The notes under the pieces were generated by a model that worked only from the letters and a program-made list of their open reading frames with translations, ran no database searches and was not told the DNA's origin. Of a stretch of 64,000 nt of DNA, positions 47,431 to 62,200 are shown piece after piece. The position numbers were made by a program, and so were the translations under genes. The DNA comes from Acridotheres tristis (taxonomy: Eukaryota > Chordata > Aves > Passeriformes > Sturnidae): the NCBI GenBank assembly GCA_037013685.1, contig CM072891.1, positions 15,724,501 to 15,788,500 on the forward strand, written 5' to 3'. Every line of letters starts with the position of its first letter. Positions within the stretch are counted from its first letter, which is position 1.

Positions 47431-49483
47431 TTCACTCCCTAAACCTTGAGCTACTAATTTGATTATGAATTGAAACATTTGTGGGGACTAGTAATTCCAT
47501 TGCAATCTTCATTTCAAATAAGCTGGCTGATGCCTCTGCTTCTCTTAACAACCTTCTGTAGAAAGGAATCTGCCAGATTCCTTTGGGGAATTTTTTTGTT
47601 ACTTTTCCCTTTAACAAACTGAAGAATACTTTCTGACCTCAAGTCTGAAGTTAACATGAGAGCAGACGAGAATGCTGAAATCACAGCTGTGAGTTCATTT
47701 TCTTGCACTGAGTGAATTTCTTCATTTTAGATAGGTACAGGACCAGGAAAGTATTATTACAGGCAAAAAAAAAGGAACTGTATTTTTCACAGGATCATTT
47801 GTATATGCTTCTGAGTATCTGAAATTAAATTAACTCTGATTGTGTCCATAAATGCTTCATAACTTCCAGCTTGGCTTGATGACAGAATTTGAAGGACTGG
47901 GGTTTTATTTCTTTCTTTTTCTTCTTCCCAAGGTAGATCAATATTTTATTTTCCACTTAATTTTTAAACATCTTCCCTTACTTTTCTTTAAACTGACTGC
48001 CAAAGGGCTAAAATACTGGGATGAAAATATTCAGGAGTTACAGAGTAAGAATAATATGCTTTTGTCCTGTCTACTCAAAGCCCAGGGAATAATTGAAAAA
48101 TTTGACAGATAAAAGTGCTGAAAGGTACTTATAATTGAAAGATGTTGCTCACTTCTCCAGTGCAGTTTTGTTAGTTTACTAAGAGCCTTGTATAACCAAG
48201 ATACCCCTGCAAAGTCAGAATACTTTTCTGTAGCATCTCTTTGATATACACAGGGCCTGTATGAAGGACATACAAATGGCACAACCTGGCGAGTTAACTT
48301 GGATTCTTTCAGTGCAGCAGACTCTGTGTAGGGTAAAACAGAGACATATCCTCCTGTATTCTACTGAAGAGCTTCCATGCTTACATGGAAAAGTTTCTGC
48401 ACTTTTCTGTGGGCATGTAGACATGACAGGCATTACTGTGTCTTTGGGAACTCTTCATATGCTGGCTATTTTGAATTGTAAGATATCAAAACTAGGTCAC
48501 TTTAAAAACATCTAAACAACTGAACAGGTAATGGCATTAACAAGGGGAGTATATTGACAATATTGACTTACAATAAATCAGCCCAAATGAAAGCAGCAAG
48601 TCTTGAATATCTATCTGAAGAAAGCTGTCAGGTAGTGATGTTTTTCATTTTAGTTGGGACCTGTAATTTGTGTCCTCTCTATGATGGGTTTGTCCCTTGT
48701 CTCTGTGGCTTCTTTTTAATATGAAAGGCATTGCACAAATCCAGTCAATACTTGCTTTCTCAGGATACAGAGGGGAGAAGGAAGAATCTATAATCTGTTA
48801 AATCACACATCTAGGTGGAGATAAAGATCACTGCCTCACCTGGTTTCAACAGATGGTGATAGAATACATACTTTTGGTCACATCCTGTATTGCAACCCAA
48901 GACACTGTGTTACCCAGCTCCAGATTTCTCAGACTATTTCTGTGGCACTGCACTAGTTTTATTAAGCCACACATATTAATGCAGAGATGTCCCTTCATCA
49001 AGTTCAGGGAAACTTCTTCATAAATGCTACTAAACTGCTTTCAAGGGTCCAAATCTGCTCAGGTTCCCTTCCCAGTCTGTATTTTTGACAATGACTGCAC
49101 AAAAAAGATAAAAAACTTTGTAGCCGACAAGCAAAATTGAGAATGTCACATGAAAGTCCTAAACAGCCACCCTTTGCTTGTTTTCTGCTTACCTCCAGGA
49201 ATCTGCAATATGTTCAGTCCATGGGCAGTCAGTCCATTGTTTAATGTGCTCTCTATTATTAATCATCATTATAAGAGATAAATCTCCCCAAATCTTCAGA
49301 GAAAGCCTTTATCTTTAGGCTTGATTCTGAGAACCTAAAAAAATAAAAGCAGAGAATGTCATTTCACTCCTGGGCAGAGAAATCACTACTGAATCCATAT
49401 TTATATGTGTATTGCAGAGGTTTCTGTTAAGCAGTCTGCCAAAGATTTAGGCATGGCAAAATTTTGCAATACAGTTTTTTGAG

Positions 49484-49537
49484 GATGAAGCAGACTCAGA
49501 TTTCATGCATTTTCAATAGCTGGTCAGTCTGAAAGGC
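49484..49537 (+). repeat. Non-coding block, copy 2 of a second similar pair
   Basis: This is the partner of 45,854-45,922, in the same orientation and with shared anchor words, but slightly shorter. Confidence 0.35.
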
Positions 49538-50469
49538 TTATCAGATTGTTTTTTCTTTCCAAAACAGTTTTCACTTCTGGTTGCACTGTAAAGCCAGAGG
49601 AGTTACTGAACTGGATTCTGTTCTGTCTCACTTGTAAAGTAACTACGGGACTGTTCACTATAATGTCTATAATAGAATCTTATGTAAGAATGAAGCAAAT
49701 TGAATTCATCAAAATGAATGCTGTTCAACCCTTTCTGTGTTGCTGTTGTTTGGTGAATTTTTATTATTGAAAAGTTAAGCATGTCAGTTTAGTTCAGAAT
49801 TACTCCTTTTAGGTCTGTAGCTGTTTTTTCTGCTGGGATCTATTTGAAATGCCTTAGTAGCCTTAATGCTGCTGCAACCTGGACTATTATCTTCAGTTTG
49901 CTGTATCTTTCTCTTATTGCTTAAAAATATAAGGAAAAAAGTGACATTGATCATTGTCTCTCTGGGTTAAGTATGAAGAGAACAGGCAAGTTGATGGTCT
50001 CCACTGATAGGTGAGCAATGTTCAGAGGTATTCAGCTGAGAAAATACTTCCTCTTGTGGTGTTATAATATGCTTTTAAATTCTGAAGTGGAAGGGCTTGC
50101 TCTAGTACAAAAGTGGATATTACTAAGATTGTAGCAGTATCTTCCCCTGGTTTTTTTTCTATCTCGTAGATGTAAAGACAATTGGTTTTTGTTTTCTACT
50201 TTTCAAACATTAGTGGTTAGTTTGCTTGTGGTGTGAGTGGATGGAGAGTCTTAAGCTGGAATATCAGAATTATCTTTTACTGGTTGGTGGTATTGGCACC
50301 ACTAAAGTGCTTTGAGAAGAAAACAGCATTGACTGAGGGAGCAGGAGATGTTGGCCTGAAATACTTGAGCCTACATTGTTAATCTCAAAAGCTGCTGCAA
50401 CCACCAATTGCACAGGATGAAGCAAATTCTGGAGTACCCTGAAGTCTTGAATAAGAGAGGAAAATAGTC

Positions 50470-50501
50470 ATATATATATATATATGTGTGTGTGTGTGTA
50501 T
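50470..50501. repeat. Compound (TA)n(TG)n microsatellite
   Basis: About eight TA units run into about seven TG units, followed by further AT-rich sequence to about 50,520. Confidence 0.93.
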
Positions 50502-53500
50502 AAATATAAAAATATATATTAATGTGAAATGTCCCTGCTATTCCAGCCTGCAAATTCAGTTCTTGCTTCCATCATAACTATTTTATTAATGGGTTAATGG
50601 AATTTTTGATGGAAATGAAATTATTGAAATTGATAAGGGGAAGGAAGAGGTTCCTCCTCCAACTTAGTCATTCAAAAGTTAGTAGTCTCTTGTGGATGCT
50701 ATCTTTATTTACCTCCAACAGTTCAATTAATTTTAATTAGACTTATTTATTAGGAGATTTGAATATGTGTATTTAGCTCTGAAGATTTCCTGGTGCAGTC
50801 CAAACAGACTGAAAAAGAAATGCAATCAATTAAATGATGTAGGGAAGTAGGAAATGAAGACTGTTTCAGTAGGATGTGTGATTCTTGACATGCATTGCAC
50901 CTTTAAATCTTCACTATTTCTAGCAAAGCAGTTGAAATACCTCCCTGAATTCACTCTGCAAACAGAGGCAATGAAGAAAATATATTAGAGCCAGCATGTT
51001 CATGACAGTGCCTGTATTAAAAATGGATGGACAGCTTCCGAAAACCCATTGTTTGCTGTCTCCACAGATAGGATTCAGCTAATGAAACAGCTAATTAGAT
51101 TTTTGTAATCCTGTCGTCATTGTTTGAGAGTGACACTTTGCTTGAATTCCTCATGTGGATCTCTTCAGTCTAGGAAGGAATACTTTTTTTTCAGGACAAT
51201 TTGGTTCTTGTCACTTTGCTGGAATGGCAGTTCCCTCTGTTGGTGTAATGAAATCACTGCTTTCCCAAACAGAACTGTGCCACTCAGCATTTAAATAGGA
51301 AAGAATAGGAAAATGAGGATGTGATTAGTCAAACAGGCCTTGTGTTCAAAATCCATTTCTGAAATCAAATAGTAGAATTGGATTGAGTTCATAATGGAAG
51401 AATTACTTAGGTATTATTGCAAGCTGTATTACATATTCATCGACTTGCTGAATGTGCATGGATTTGTCAGGCATTCTCCACTCCTCGCTCCTCATTTCCA
51501 TCCAGTGCAGATGCAGTGAAGGGATAACCAAGTTAAAAGCTGTCTAAATTAAGGAGTGATTAAGACAAGTTTGGGTGGATGCTGAATGTTAATCTCACAG
51601 GCCAAATTCTTCTGCAATGCAAGAGGGTGCAACTTTCACTGGTAGCTCCCTGCCTTCAGCAGTGCTTCGTGATGAGACTAATATATGAGACACTCTAGTC
51701 CTTGAAGCTTAACTCAGTTGTGTGTTGGGGTTTTTTTTAAAAAGCTTCCTTGTTAATAGTATTTCTGCTGATATTGATTTCTAATGGTAGCTGGGAGCTT
51801 TATTCCCTTTGAGATTCTTGTAAAATCCCTGCAATTAGAGGAACAAAATTGCACTGACCAGAAAAGCTGTATTAATTGGTAACTCAATATAGCTCGACCC
51901 AGATCATCTGCATTTCTGCCTGGATGGTCCCCTGCCATCGTGGGCCTCTGAGTTCTGCCTGCAACACCTTCACTGAGCAGCTCAAATTATACTCTGAAAA
52001 CTCTTTGCAATGAGAGTCCTTATATTTATTTTGTTAAAATAACTAAAAAATGAGTGAATCAGTGTGCAAATTGCTGAGCTCCAGAGCAGGTACAGTTTGT
52101 TGAACAACCTTGTGATGTCAAACATGTTTTCCAGACTTATATGATATAACAAATACTGTATTGTAACTCAAATATTGGTGTGGATCTATATAGCAAATGA
52201 CCTGCACAACTGACTGGATTATAGAATTACTTGATAAAGTACCTTGTCCTCTGATATTCACTTAATATTGACACCACAAGCCTTTTGTGGTGTAATTACA
52301 TAAACAATATGTATGAATGCCCTCTCTTTTTTTAACACATCCACATATAGAATCTCTAGGACTCAACACAGAGTCTGTCTCACGGCATCTCTATTGCAGT
52401 AGATGCCATCTCCACAGGATTCTTAGACAAAATTCAGCAAAGAAAGTTAAATCTTAAGTCAAGTCAGAGGCCAGGATTAGAAAATAGATCTCCAAACTGA
52501 GTTTCAGTTGTCAGTGAGTCTGTCTTACAGGATGCTTTTCATGCTATGTGTGTTGGATTATTTTGACTTTTTTTCCTCGAATCAAAAGAATTGTGGTTTT
52601 CAGGAACCTGAGTCTAATATTGAAGCAGAGATACTACTGCCTTCAGTTCTTATTTTAAATGAGAAGGCAACAATTTTCTGTGATCAGCTATGAAGCACAG
52701 AATCAGTATCCTTAAGAAGACAGAAACAGAGAAAAGGCTGATTGCAAAGGACATTTAGAAAATGTTTTGAATTTTCCACAGCTGATTCCATTTCTGTAAA
52801 AGTTCACCAAATTTTAGCTGTACTTTTTGTGAATTTTCCTTTCCACTGCCATTCCTTGTCTGTCTTACGTATATTTAGAACTTAAATGAATAACTGATTT
52901 TGTTTCTTCAGATGCTATTATCCTCATTTTGCATAACTGAGATGTTCTGTTTTCAGAATACATCTGAAACTGACTAAATTATATGTCCCACAACTGCTTT
53001 CACAGCACTGTTGAAAGCTGCTGCTCTTTGTCATGGATCTTTAAATGTTTAAATATTATGCTTAGAGTCGATGTCTGAGATTTTTGTTTCTGATTTTTCA
53101 GTTTGTTTTTATAAGTTGTTAGGAACTTTGCTGGAAAGAGCTTTGTGAAAATAGAACAGTATTTGCCTCTACAAGAAAAAAATGGCAATTTTTAATCATA
53201 ATCTTTAAGTGCTTGTTTTGAAAAAAAGATGGTTTTATATACTGAAAAATTTTGGTTTTTTCTGTTGCTCATATTGAAATACTTTTCTTTCTGAAAATAA
53301 GACTGGCTTACGTAGAGAAAGATTAATTTCTTCAAAGTACTTAAGACTTGTCCTGATCTCAAGGGGCTATTTTTGTCATGTATCGATCATGTCAATGTTT
53401 AAAAGGTGCTAAAAAGGGCAATTTCTATATTTTTTTTCTGGGAGTTTTTGTTCATTTTTGAAAGATGGACATTTGTCTAGGAAGAATTGGAAGAAAAGAT

Positions 53501-56021
53501 AGTTTCACATTCTTGAGTTTTGAGGTATTAATGAGTTTGATCATTACAGAAACAAAGTCAGTCCTTCTTGTAACATAATCTTAATTTAAAACCCTCTGAG
53601 TCATCTAGTCCTTCTGTGTACCTATTCATTATTAGTGATAATTGCATGAAAAGGAAGTTGTTTGTCTGCTCCTGCTGCTTATTCTCCACCAGAGAGCATA
53701 ATCCTCTGTTTGTGGACAGCACAATTAGCAGCTTTGGAGATCATAATTATTTCATACCTGGGGCTTGGAAGAAACCTGGGGGAGAAACTCTTAAGCCTTG
53801 TCTGAAAACGCTGAATTTACTTAGAATTACTTTTCAAAGTTCCAGTTGTGTGAGACATGAGTGTACCATAAAATGATTGGCCCACACATATGTGTGTGGA
53901 TGGATTACTGGAATATGTGCATGGAACTGTGCTGATCTATTCAGAGCACACAAAGAAAAGCACAACAATAACAAAAAGAAACCCAAAGTAATGACGCCAG
54001 CTGTAGCACGAAAATAAAGATCCAAGCATCATATTATCTGACAATGATTTTCTTAACTGACTGACAGAAAATAGATTTAATATTCCTGTGTACCTCATTG
54101 AAATTAACATGAGCTAGCCTGACTGAGGAGCCTGGGAAAGAAAGAGAGCCAAATCCACAGTTACTTGCTAACCAAGCAGTGAGTGGCATCTTTCTCTTCC
54201 CCTCTGGTAACTTATGCTCTTGGCAGTGTTGATCCCATATCCTTGCTCACATTTCCAGTGTAGGTGTGGGGGTATGCAAAAATATGATTTTTCTAATTCA
54301 TTATCTGATACAAGTTCAAACTAATGTACATGCTCCAAAAGACAGGTATTATATTTTCAAATGTATAACTTATCTAACTTATCTAAAGTGACAGGGATAT
54401 TAAGCTTGACATGGATCTGTTTCAGTTCAGCCAGGGCACATTTTGGTATTCCTGTTCACACTGGCTGAGGATATGCACTCTAGCGGACAGTAGTCAATAA
54501 CAATTTTGGATCTGTAATAAATCATATCTTATATTTTAAAAAGTAATGCTAGATTTCAGTTTGTAAACTTATCAATAGTTGATATCAGCACAGACTGTGC
54601 TCAGGAACTAGAAATTGCTAAGATTAAAAAACAAGTCATTTTGAAACAAGAACTTTCAGTCTCAGTTTAATTTTCACATCTTTGATTTTGAAAAAAAAAA
54701 AAATCTGACGGTTTTAGTGCTAGGGATGAAATTTTATTTCTGTTGGTTCAACAGATCTGTTGATTGAAAGAGCTATATTGACTCTACTTTCATTTCTTCA
54801 GAAAAATAGCCAGCTAAATTGCAGCTCTTTTATCAATGGGAGAAATTTGACAAGAATACAGAACTCAGTTTTAAACTTTGAGCTGTTAGTGGCTAAGAGA
54901 GCAGAAGGTTCCTCCACTGAAGCTGAGCTTACTTGATTAGTGGTTGCTGAAATGATTAATGTTAAATCTCAAAATACATTTTCTTAACAAACTCAGTTTA
55001 AAGTAGATCAACATTAAAACAACAACTAAGTATATCAATTGAAACATATTATTTTGCAGAAACTTTTATTTTGCAGAACCAATACTTTATTTCAATTTAG
55101 TTTTGTTTATAACCTATTTAATCTCAAGTAGGAAGGGAACAGGAAAGTGAATAGTTTTCACTTAAAAGAACCTCAAATATTATTTGACCTGTAAAAACAT
55201 TTAGTGGTTGCTGTTCAAACAAGAATCCATTGTATTACCAACAACACAAAAGAAAGAGACACTAGAGAGTCTGAAGCGTTTTTCTAAACAAAAGGGATAA
55301 TAAGCACTGCTAGGGAAAGAAAGTAACAGCTTTGGTGGTATGGGCACACCCCATAACTTTCAGTAGTTGGATGTTTCATAATAAACTGTTTCATAATGAT
55401 AAACATTCTGTGCTCACTTGTACCATCTTGGTGTTCTCTGAGTGTTCTTTCACATGCCATTACCACCAGTTGTGCTCTTTATGTAGTTTCAGCTATTTCT
55501 TGGCTGAAATTTGCTTTCTTGACATATTTGCTTTTTTTCGTTGTGTATGGCAATCCCCAAATACGCATGCACTAAGCAGCTGTTGAGAAAATGACCTGAT
55601 TTAGAGTCCAAGGCTCTAAAAGAAGAACTAGATGGGAACATTTTTTTTTGTAATAAAGCCATCCATCATCCAACTCTGCGAACAGCGGAGCATGTCTGTT
55701 TATGGAGAAGCTGTCAGCACTGAAAGCAGATCTGGTGTGATCCTGTGCTCCTTAAAGCCAGGTCTGGAGAACAGCTTTGCTCATAGAGGTTGCTTAGAGT
55801 CCTGGAATATCTTTGTGAAAGCATTACTTGTGATAGGAAAGATGTGTTCTAATGTCTCTACAAACAATTTCACAGGTGAGGCTGTGTGTGTCGATGTCCT
55901 TGAAATGGGACTTCATGTCACTGCCAGCTTCAAGCAGCAGGTTTGTTACAGAGCCTGACTCCTGGAACAGACAAGAGGGTCCTCACAAGCCTGACTTCCT
56001 GAGCTTTGGGGGGAAATGCCA

Positions 56022-56250
56022 TGTTTAAGAGGGAATGTGTGGAATATGTGGAAGGCTGTACCTTCCCAGTGCCTCAGGCAAAGGGTGAGCAGGAGGACAA
56101 CTCGTGGCCGGGAATTTATGAGAGGAGGCTGGGAAATCTTGAGAGAGAAAACCCCTTGGGCATGTGCCCAGGGCTATTTATTCAAATAAAGTTGCAGGAC
56201 TCCTCTGTCTCCTTTATGGACTGTGCTTTCATAGCGTGATTTTCCACACA
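56022..56250 (+). mobile_element. Probable LTR fragment, sense
   Basis: The string 'aggctgggaaatcttgagag', 'agaaaaccccttgggcatg', then 'ctatttattcaaataaagtt', 'gcaggactcctctgtctcc' has the layout of an avian LTR R/U5 region, with AATAAA at 56,185-56,190 and a pyrimidine-rich U5. It is GC-richer than the surrounding DNA. The suggested start (TGTTTAAG at 56,022) and end (a CA near 56,231-56,249) are guesses, because no flanking duplication was found. The true element may begin further left, since the sequence from about 55,700 is also GC-richer. Confidence 0.5.
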
Positions 56251-59200
56251 CGTGTAAGGACAAAAGGAAAACAGGGTGAGACAAGTCCTGGGATCTCATG
56301 CTCTCTCTGTTATTTCACAGAAAGACAGGGATGAATATCATTCAACCTCCTCCTTTGTTTTCTAATTTTTATTTACTATGAAAGAGATTTAATATATCTG
56401 TTTATAACTTTTATTTAGCTAGTGACATGTCCTTCAGCTACCAGTCACTTTACACATCAGTTTGGTCAAAGAAAATCTAAGTCCAAAAGTCAGCAGCACT
56501 TCAAAACAGAAATAGGGAAAACCTGATAGTAAATTTAACTACCTTAGGTGTGTCATCCCTTCTGCTAAAGTGCCTACGGGACTGTTACAGCCATTAATTA
56601 AAAAAAAAATTAAATTAGAGAGGAGTCCAGTGCTGTGGGTAGCTCTGTTTGAAAGCTGCTGTGAATGTGCTTCCCAGAAATAGATTTATATTCTTGCTGT
56701 ACATTCTGCAGGGGAAAAATTCCCAAACCCAGAGGGGATATTTTCCCCATTGCTTTATTTAAAACAAACAAACAAACAAACAAATAAATAAAACATTGAA
56801 ATACCAAATTGCTTAAAGGTGTCTGACTTAAAGTGAGAAAAAGCCCTAGGTATCTCTTGGAATCTTTTTACATTCTGCTGGTCTCGTTTCACATAAAGCC
56901 ATATATTTTTGTTTGGTGCCTTTACTTACGTGTTGCAGTATTTACTGAAAATGTGATCTTTCCTTCCCTTGGCACTGCTCAGAATATCTCTGAGGAGCAG
57001 CAGGCTGTTTGCTAAACACCTCCTAAAGACAAATGGTTGAATAACTGGTTTTCTGTTCCTTCTGGAACTGGACTTCACTAGGGAAAGGGGGTTTTAAATT
57101 TCAGTTTTGCTCTTCATCTCAGCAGAGGAAGCTTTACATAGATACAATTTTTAGCAAGATGGGCCCTCAATGTTGGCCAAAATTTTATAAGGTGGTTTAA
57201 AATTTCAGAACAGTGTAACCCATTTGAACGTGACCACTCAGTGAAGTTGTGAAACTGGGCACTGCATAAAAAATGTGATTTAGGCTTGGAATTTCTGAAG
57301 AAAAGCAGATAATGGTACTTTGTTGAGGAACGAAAAGGATCGACAATGAACAAAAGCAGAAAGGACTGGGTGGGATAGTCCGTGGAAAAAGTTGTGACAT
57401 ACCATGGTGAAAATGAATGCTGTAGGGAACTGGAAATGATTTACTAAACAAATGTGTTCAGACTGTGAGAGAATGCTGCTCTTCCTTCCTGGCTTACACT
57501 GCGAAAGAATTATTATCTTTTTGCTACTATTAATGCTCATACTGCCCTCTGTTAAAATGGTATATCTTACACAGATGGTGTCTGTCTTCGAGGGGAACTG
57601 TCAATTCCTTGTATTGTGAGCTTATATGAGGAAAGACTAGCATTAGGGTTGTACCACTGACTAACGATTGTTTTGGACAATTAGCCTTATGTAATGTCTC
57701 TTGTCTGTCAAATGGGTATGAAAGTCAAAATTCACATATCAAAAATAATATTAAAACTTTTGTTGAAAAAGCTTCTCATAAAGGTGCTTATTATTAAATA
57801 TTATCATAAAATAATCAGTGCCTAAGATGGGACAGAGCAATCTTAAAGTAGCCTCAAGTACAAGTATAAATTTTCTTCCACACCGAGTGAACAATTCCCT
57901 CTACTGATTGCGGGAAGGAAAATACGTAAAATTCTGGAAAAACATAACTGATACAAAACGATAAGATAAACTAGAGTAGATCTGCTGATGCTAATTGACA
58001 TATCTAAGGTTCTGTCTATGACTTGTTTGGTTACTGGAGATTACATATGTATATATGTACATATAATGTGATGAAGTATGGTTGAGGATATTCTTGCTGA
58101 GTCTTCATACATCCCTGTATCAGTGTAAATTAAGCCTTTGAATAATCTCAAAGATGCTGATGTCAATGTTTTTTTCAGATTAGCTGGCTGGTAGGTTGTT
58201 TGCATGTATCCATTTATATGATCCTAAAACTGAATGACCTCTGGTGAGAGTGGAAATTCTGTTGCAATTTACAGATAAAACAAAGAGAATAGGATTGTTT
58301 CTGTATTGTTCAGTACCTCCCAAGACGTTTGTGCTTGCCTAAAGTGCTAGTGTAAAGAAAAAGAAAGATTTGGGTAGAGCAGCCTGAATAAGAGTTTCTG
58401 ATGTGGGTGTCTCTAGGGAATATTGCCTGATGACAGTGAAAATACCAAATATTTTCTTCTAATCATTTCAGTATTGTTTAGACCCATCACTGCATAAATC
58501 GCTGCAGTAATTTGTAATGCTGATAATTGTGTGTGTGTTCCTTGTTTCGCCCAACTTGGGGCTTTCCTGATACATAATTCTTCAGCTATTTACTTCCCAG
58601 CCACTTTACTTTCTATGCCAGTGGGGGGAACTGAAGACAACATTCCTGGACTTGTAACTGCAGTCTTGCAGACTGGAATTCAGAGGTGGTTAATGTGGGT
58701 TTGTGTCATCTCCTTCAGAATTCTGGAGGCTAAAAATTATTGTGTCTTCTGAGCAGCAGATTTTCTAAAAATCTGATAAAATACTGTCAGTGTCTGTTTG
58801 CAAAGGTCTTCCTGTTTTTACCACTCTCACCCTCCTCCTAAACTCTTAACATGGAGCTTCTGAGTCAGATATTGAGTCAAGACATTCAGTGAAGTTCTGG
58901 TAACTATTGTATTTTGTTCTTGCTTGATTGAGACCTGACAATTTTCCTTTTTGTAAAGATACAAATGTCCAGAGTGACAACTGGAATGAATGAGGAATGT
59001 GAAGGAAAAAAATTAATGTATTTTAGTCTTATATTTCAAAGAAAAACACTCTAGGAAGTCTTTCCTCTACTTCAATCCACATTTATATTCTTACTGTGCT
59101 TCTATTCTAATAGTAAGGCATAAAACTAAATGGGTATTTTATAGATGTTTGTATCAAACAAGTGTTGTGCTTATGCTGAATATGGTTTGTCTATTTTGTA

Positions 59201-62200
59201 ACAAATGCTTTGTATCGTGGATATTTTAAAGACTGGACTGCATCCTGAATGCCCATTTCATTCCAAATTGTTGCCTATTGCCAGTGGAAAGGATGTGGGA
59301 GAGTGGATGGAAGAGATTTGGGGGGATTGTTTTGGAGTGAAACTGGCACAGCAAGTCCCTCACTTCTTGCTTCTGCTGTGTTTTCCCACACCAAGTGTGG
59401 GACAATGCATCAGTAGCACTTACAGAAGGAATTTGCTTCTGGCTTGCATCAATTTCGGGATATCCCATGTAGACTGACAAACCCATTAAATAATAACTGC
59501 AGTTTCGTTAAGGGGTTAGATTTTTCATCTAAAGTGAAGCATGGGTTCAGACCTGACACCTGCTGATTATAGACAGAAGGTAAATATTTAGACATTGATA
59601 CCCTGACTGTTATCTTTGTATTAAAAACCAGGACACCACATCAAGCAAAGAGGACTGATGCACTGAACTGCAGGGAGGTTTTTAGAGGTGAAATATGTTA
59701 ACTTAGAAATTGGGAGGGACACTAGGGAGAAAAGCCATAAGATTTCTTGGTGCTAGTGGCTTTAGGTGAATATTGTATTTGCTGATCACATAGAAGGATA
59801 TCTGCCTATGTAATTTGCTGCTGCCTAGCCATGATTTTTCTGTTCATTTGTTTTTGGACTTCTTTAATTGTGGAGAACTTTCAATGTGCCTATGAGAGAA
59901 TAAGTCAATATTAGAGCTCTGTGTAAGCTGCATGTTAATACTTACTTGCATTTTCAAAATTTTGAGAAACACAGAGTAATTTGATATGCTGCCTGGGGAA
60001 CCAAAGCCCAAGTTTTTTGTTGTTGGTGGTTTTAAAGGAAACAAATATTTTTCTGAAGGAATAATTAAGTTTTTTTAACAAAGTGCACATGATAATCTAG
60101 GAGATCTTAAGCAAAAAATGAAACTATTGTTTTTTAAAATACATTAATTCATACTAGGCACTACTACTTAAAACCTAGCCTATCTTACCCCTTGTCTAGG
60201 TGATTTAACAATAAATTGTGGACAAATTAATTTTATTGTCATTTCACATATTCTTTTTTTCTGCCACTAGTGTATGATTACCAGATATATCAAAAAGACT
60301 TACTGTATCTATATAATGACACAAAAGGATGGAGAGTTTGGAGTTGAAAAAAAAAAAAGCATACTTTATATTAGCACTGTGTTTTTGCTAGGTGTTACAA
60401 GAAGAAAACATCTTACGTTAATCAATGTTCTAAAAAAATGATAAAAGGAGAAAGGGGATATTAATAAAGTTATGACAGTAAGATTGTTTAAAATTAATCT
60501 ATGCTACAACATGTATCAAGGGTATTATTAATGAGACTGTGTACTGTAGTATGCCAATATAATTTGTACTAAAATATTATGGTAGTGAAGATGGTGTAAG
60601 CATAAGGAAACTCAATATCTGAATTTATTGCCTGGAGTATATTGTAATTTAAAGGATAAACCATGTTTGCGTTAGTAGGGAAGAGAAAATGTTCCTTTGT
60701 GCAGAGGATTATTAAAGTCTTGGAGACCTTTCAAGGTGAAGTTCAGTTTTAATACCATGACCAAAACCTGTCACTCTGACTTGATTATCTTTCTCCTACC
60801 TGAGTGGAGGACAGAGGTTGCTGCTAAACCGGTTCTTCAAATGATTTCCTTTTCCTGGGAATTTTAGTTAGTGTGTACGTCATCCAAAGACCAAAGGAAG
60901 GGAGGAGACGGGGAAAAATCACTGCAGAGAAGCTGGTATTCCCTTTGGGAATCTCTAGTTATTCTGCTTCTTTTCTGGATCAGAATGATTACATCTTTCT
61001 AACAATTGACATAGCATTTAAAACTGTTACTTAAACCACCATTCTTAGAGGAAAAATCAGTACAGCTCAGAAATATCTTAATATCCCAGCAAGTGCATGT
61101 GGTTATCTGGATACAAATAGATAGCACAAGACAATTACCACTTGAAATCTTTGAGACCATGTCAGACAGCTTTTCAAACCTCCCTTTTATACTGCAGCCA
61201 CATTCATTCATGCTCACTTTATAATAATTCCACTTTTCCATAGTACATGACACAGCACTCCAAGTTGGTTTAAAACAATTTTTCTATTATTAAAAAAAAA
61301 TCTAGAAAATAATCCCAGACTTATAACACTGATATTTTGCATCAGTATTTTCCTCACTTCCACAGATTACCCAGTATCAAGTTTGAGAAGTTTGTGCAGC
61401 ATGTTGTTAAAAGCTGTGGAGGAATTTGACACCCAGGGTATGGCCTTTCTGGATGTATTTTGTACACCTTTTTTTCTTCTCACTAGTACTGTTTAAAGTG
61501 GTATAATGTTGTATTAAGCTACTTCATCACATTCAGACTCCATTTTTTTCATTTGAAAATGTGTTCTTATATATATGTGCTTTCCTTCCATGGTAAAATG
61601 AATCAATGGATTTTTTTCTGGGATCAGCAGTTTCAGGAGAGTTATAATGAACAAACCTAGAAAGAACAAATTTGTGCATTGCTATGGCTTAGTCATAGGC
61701 ATCAAAGGCCTAGTGTGACAAAAAGAAAAGACATTTCTTAAACTGAAAACACATAATAAATGTAATTCATTAGAGTTGTGGAGGGAGTAACAATTCATCT
61801 TATATGGGAGCGCTGAGTGTATATAAATTAATGCATTTATCATTGGTGTGCTGTTTTGGTGTTTGGATCCAAATGATTGCTTGAAATAATAATGCCTTAC
61901 AGAAGTTTGGTTCAAATTTTAGAACATACTTATTTCCTATGTAGTTGTACACAAGGAGACCTCCACGGGAGTTTAGGTGCTCTGAGGACTGAGTAAAATC
62001 CTCGACAAAAGCCTTTTAAAATATCAGTCTATGTCAGAAACACTTAACTCACAGCAATAACAAAGCTAAGAGCTCAGTAAAAGTGCAAGTCAGTCTGAAA
62101 ATATGAAGCACATATTGTACATATCTGCAAAAACAGAGGACATAGTGCTGTGGAGCAGAACTACAGGGGAGTTATGCCTTTTTTTTTTTTAAGGGACATC

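Larger units (their letters stand above)
44827..55985. other. Long unique stretch with possible old local duplications
   Basis: About 11 kb without a supported gene. Two block pairs look related: 45,497-45,628 with 47,315-47,430, and 45,854-45,922 with 49,484-49,537; they are listed separately as repeats. A (TA)n/(TG)n microsatellite lies at 50,470-50,501. A GC-richer patch at 46,730-46,870 is unassigned. The sequence at 51,065-51,190 is a candidate conserved non-coding element. A 14-base palindrome CACACATATGTGTG lies at 53,883-53,896. The longest frames are 107-108 codons, and none is recognisable. Confidence 0.5.
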
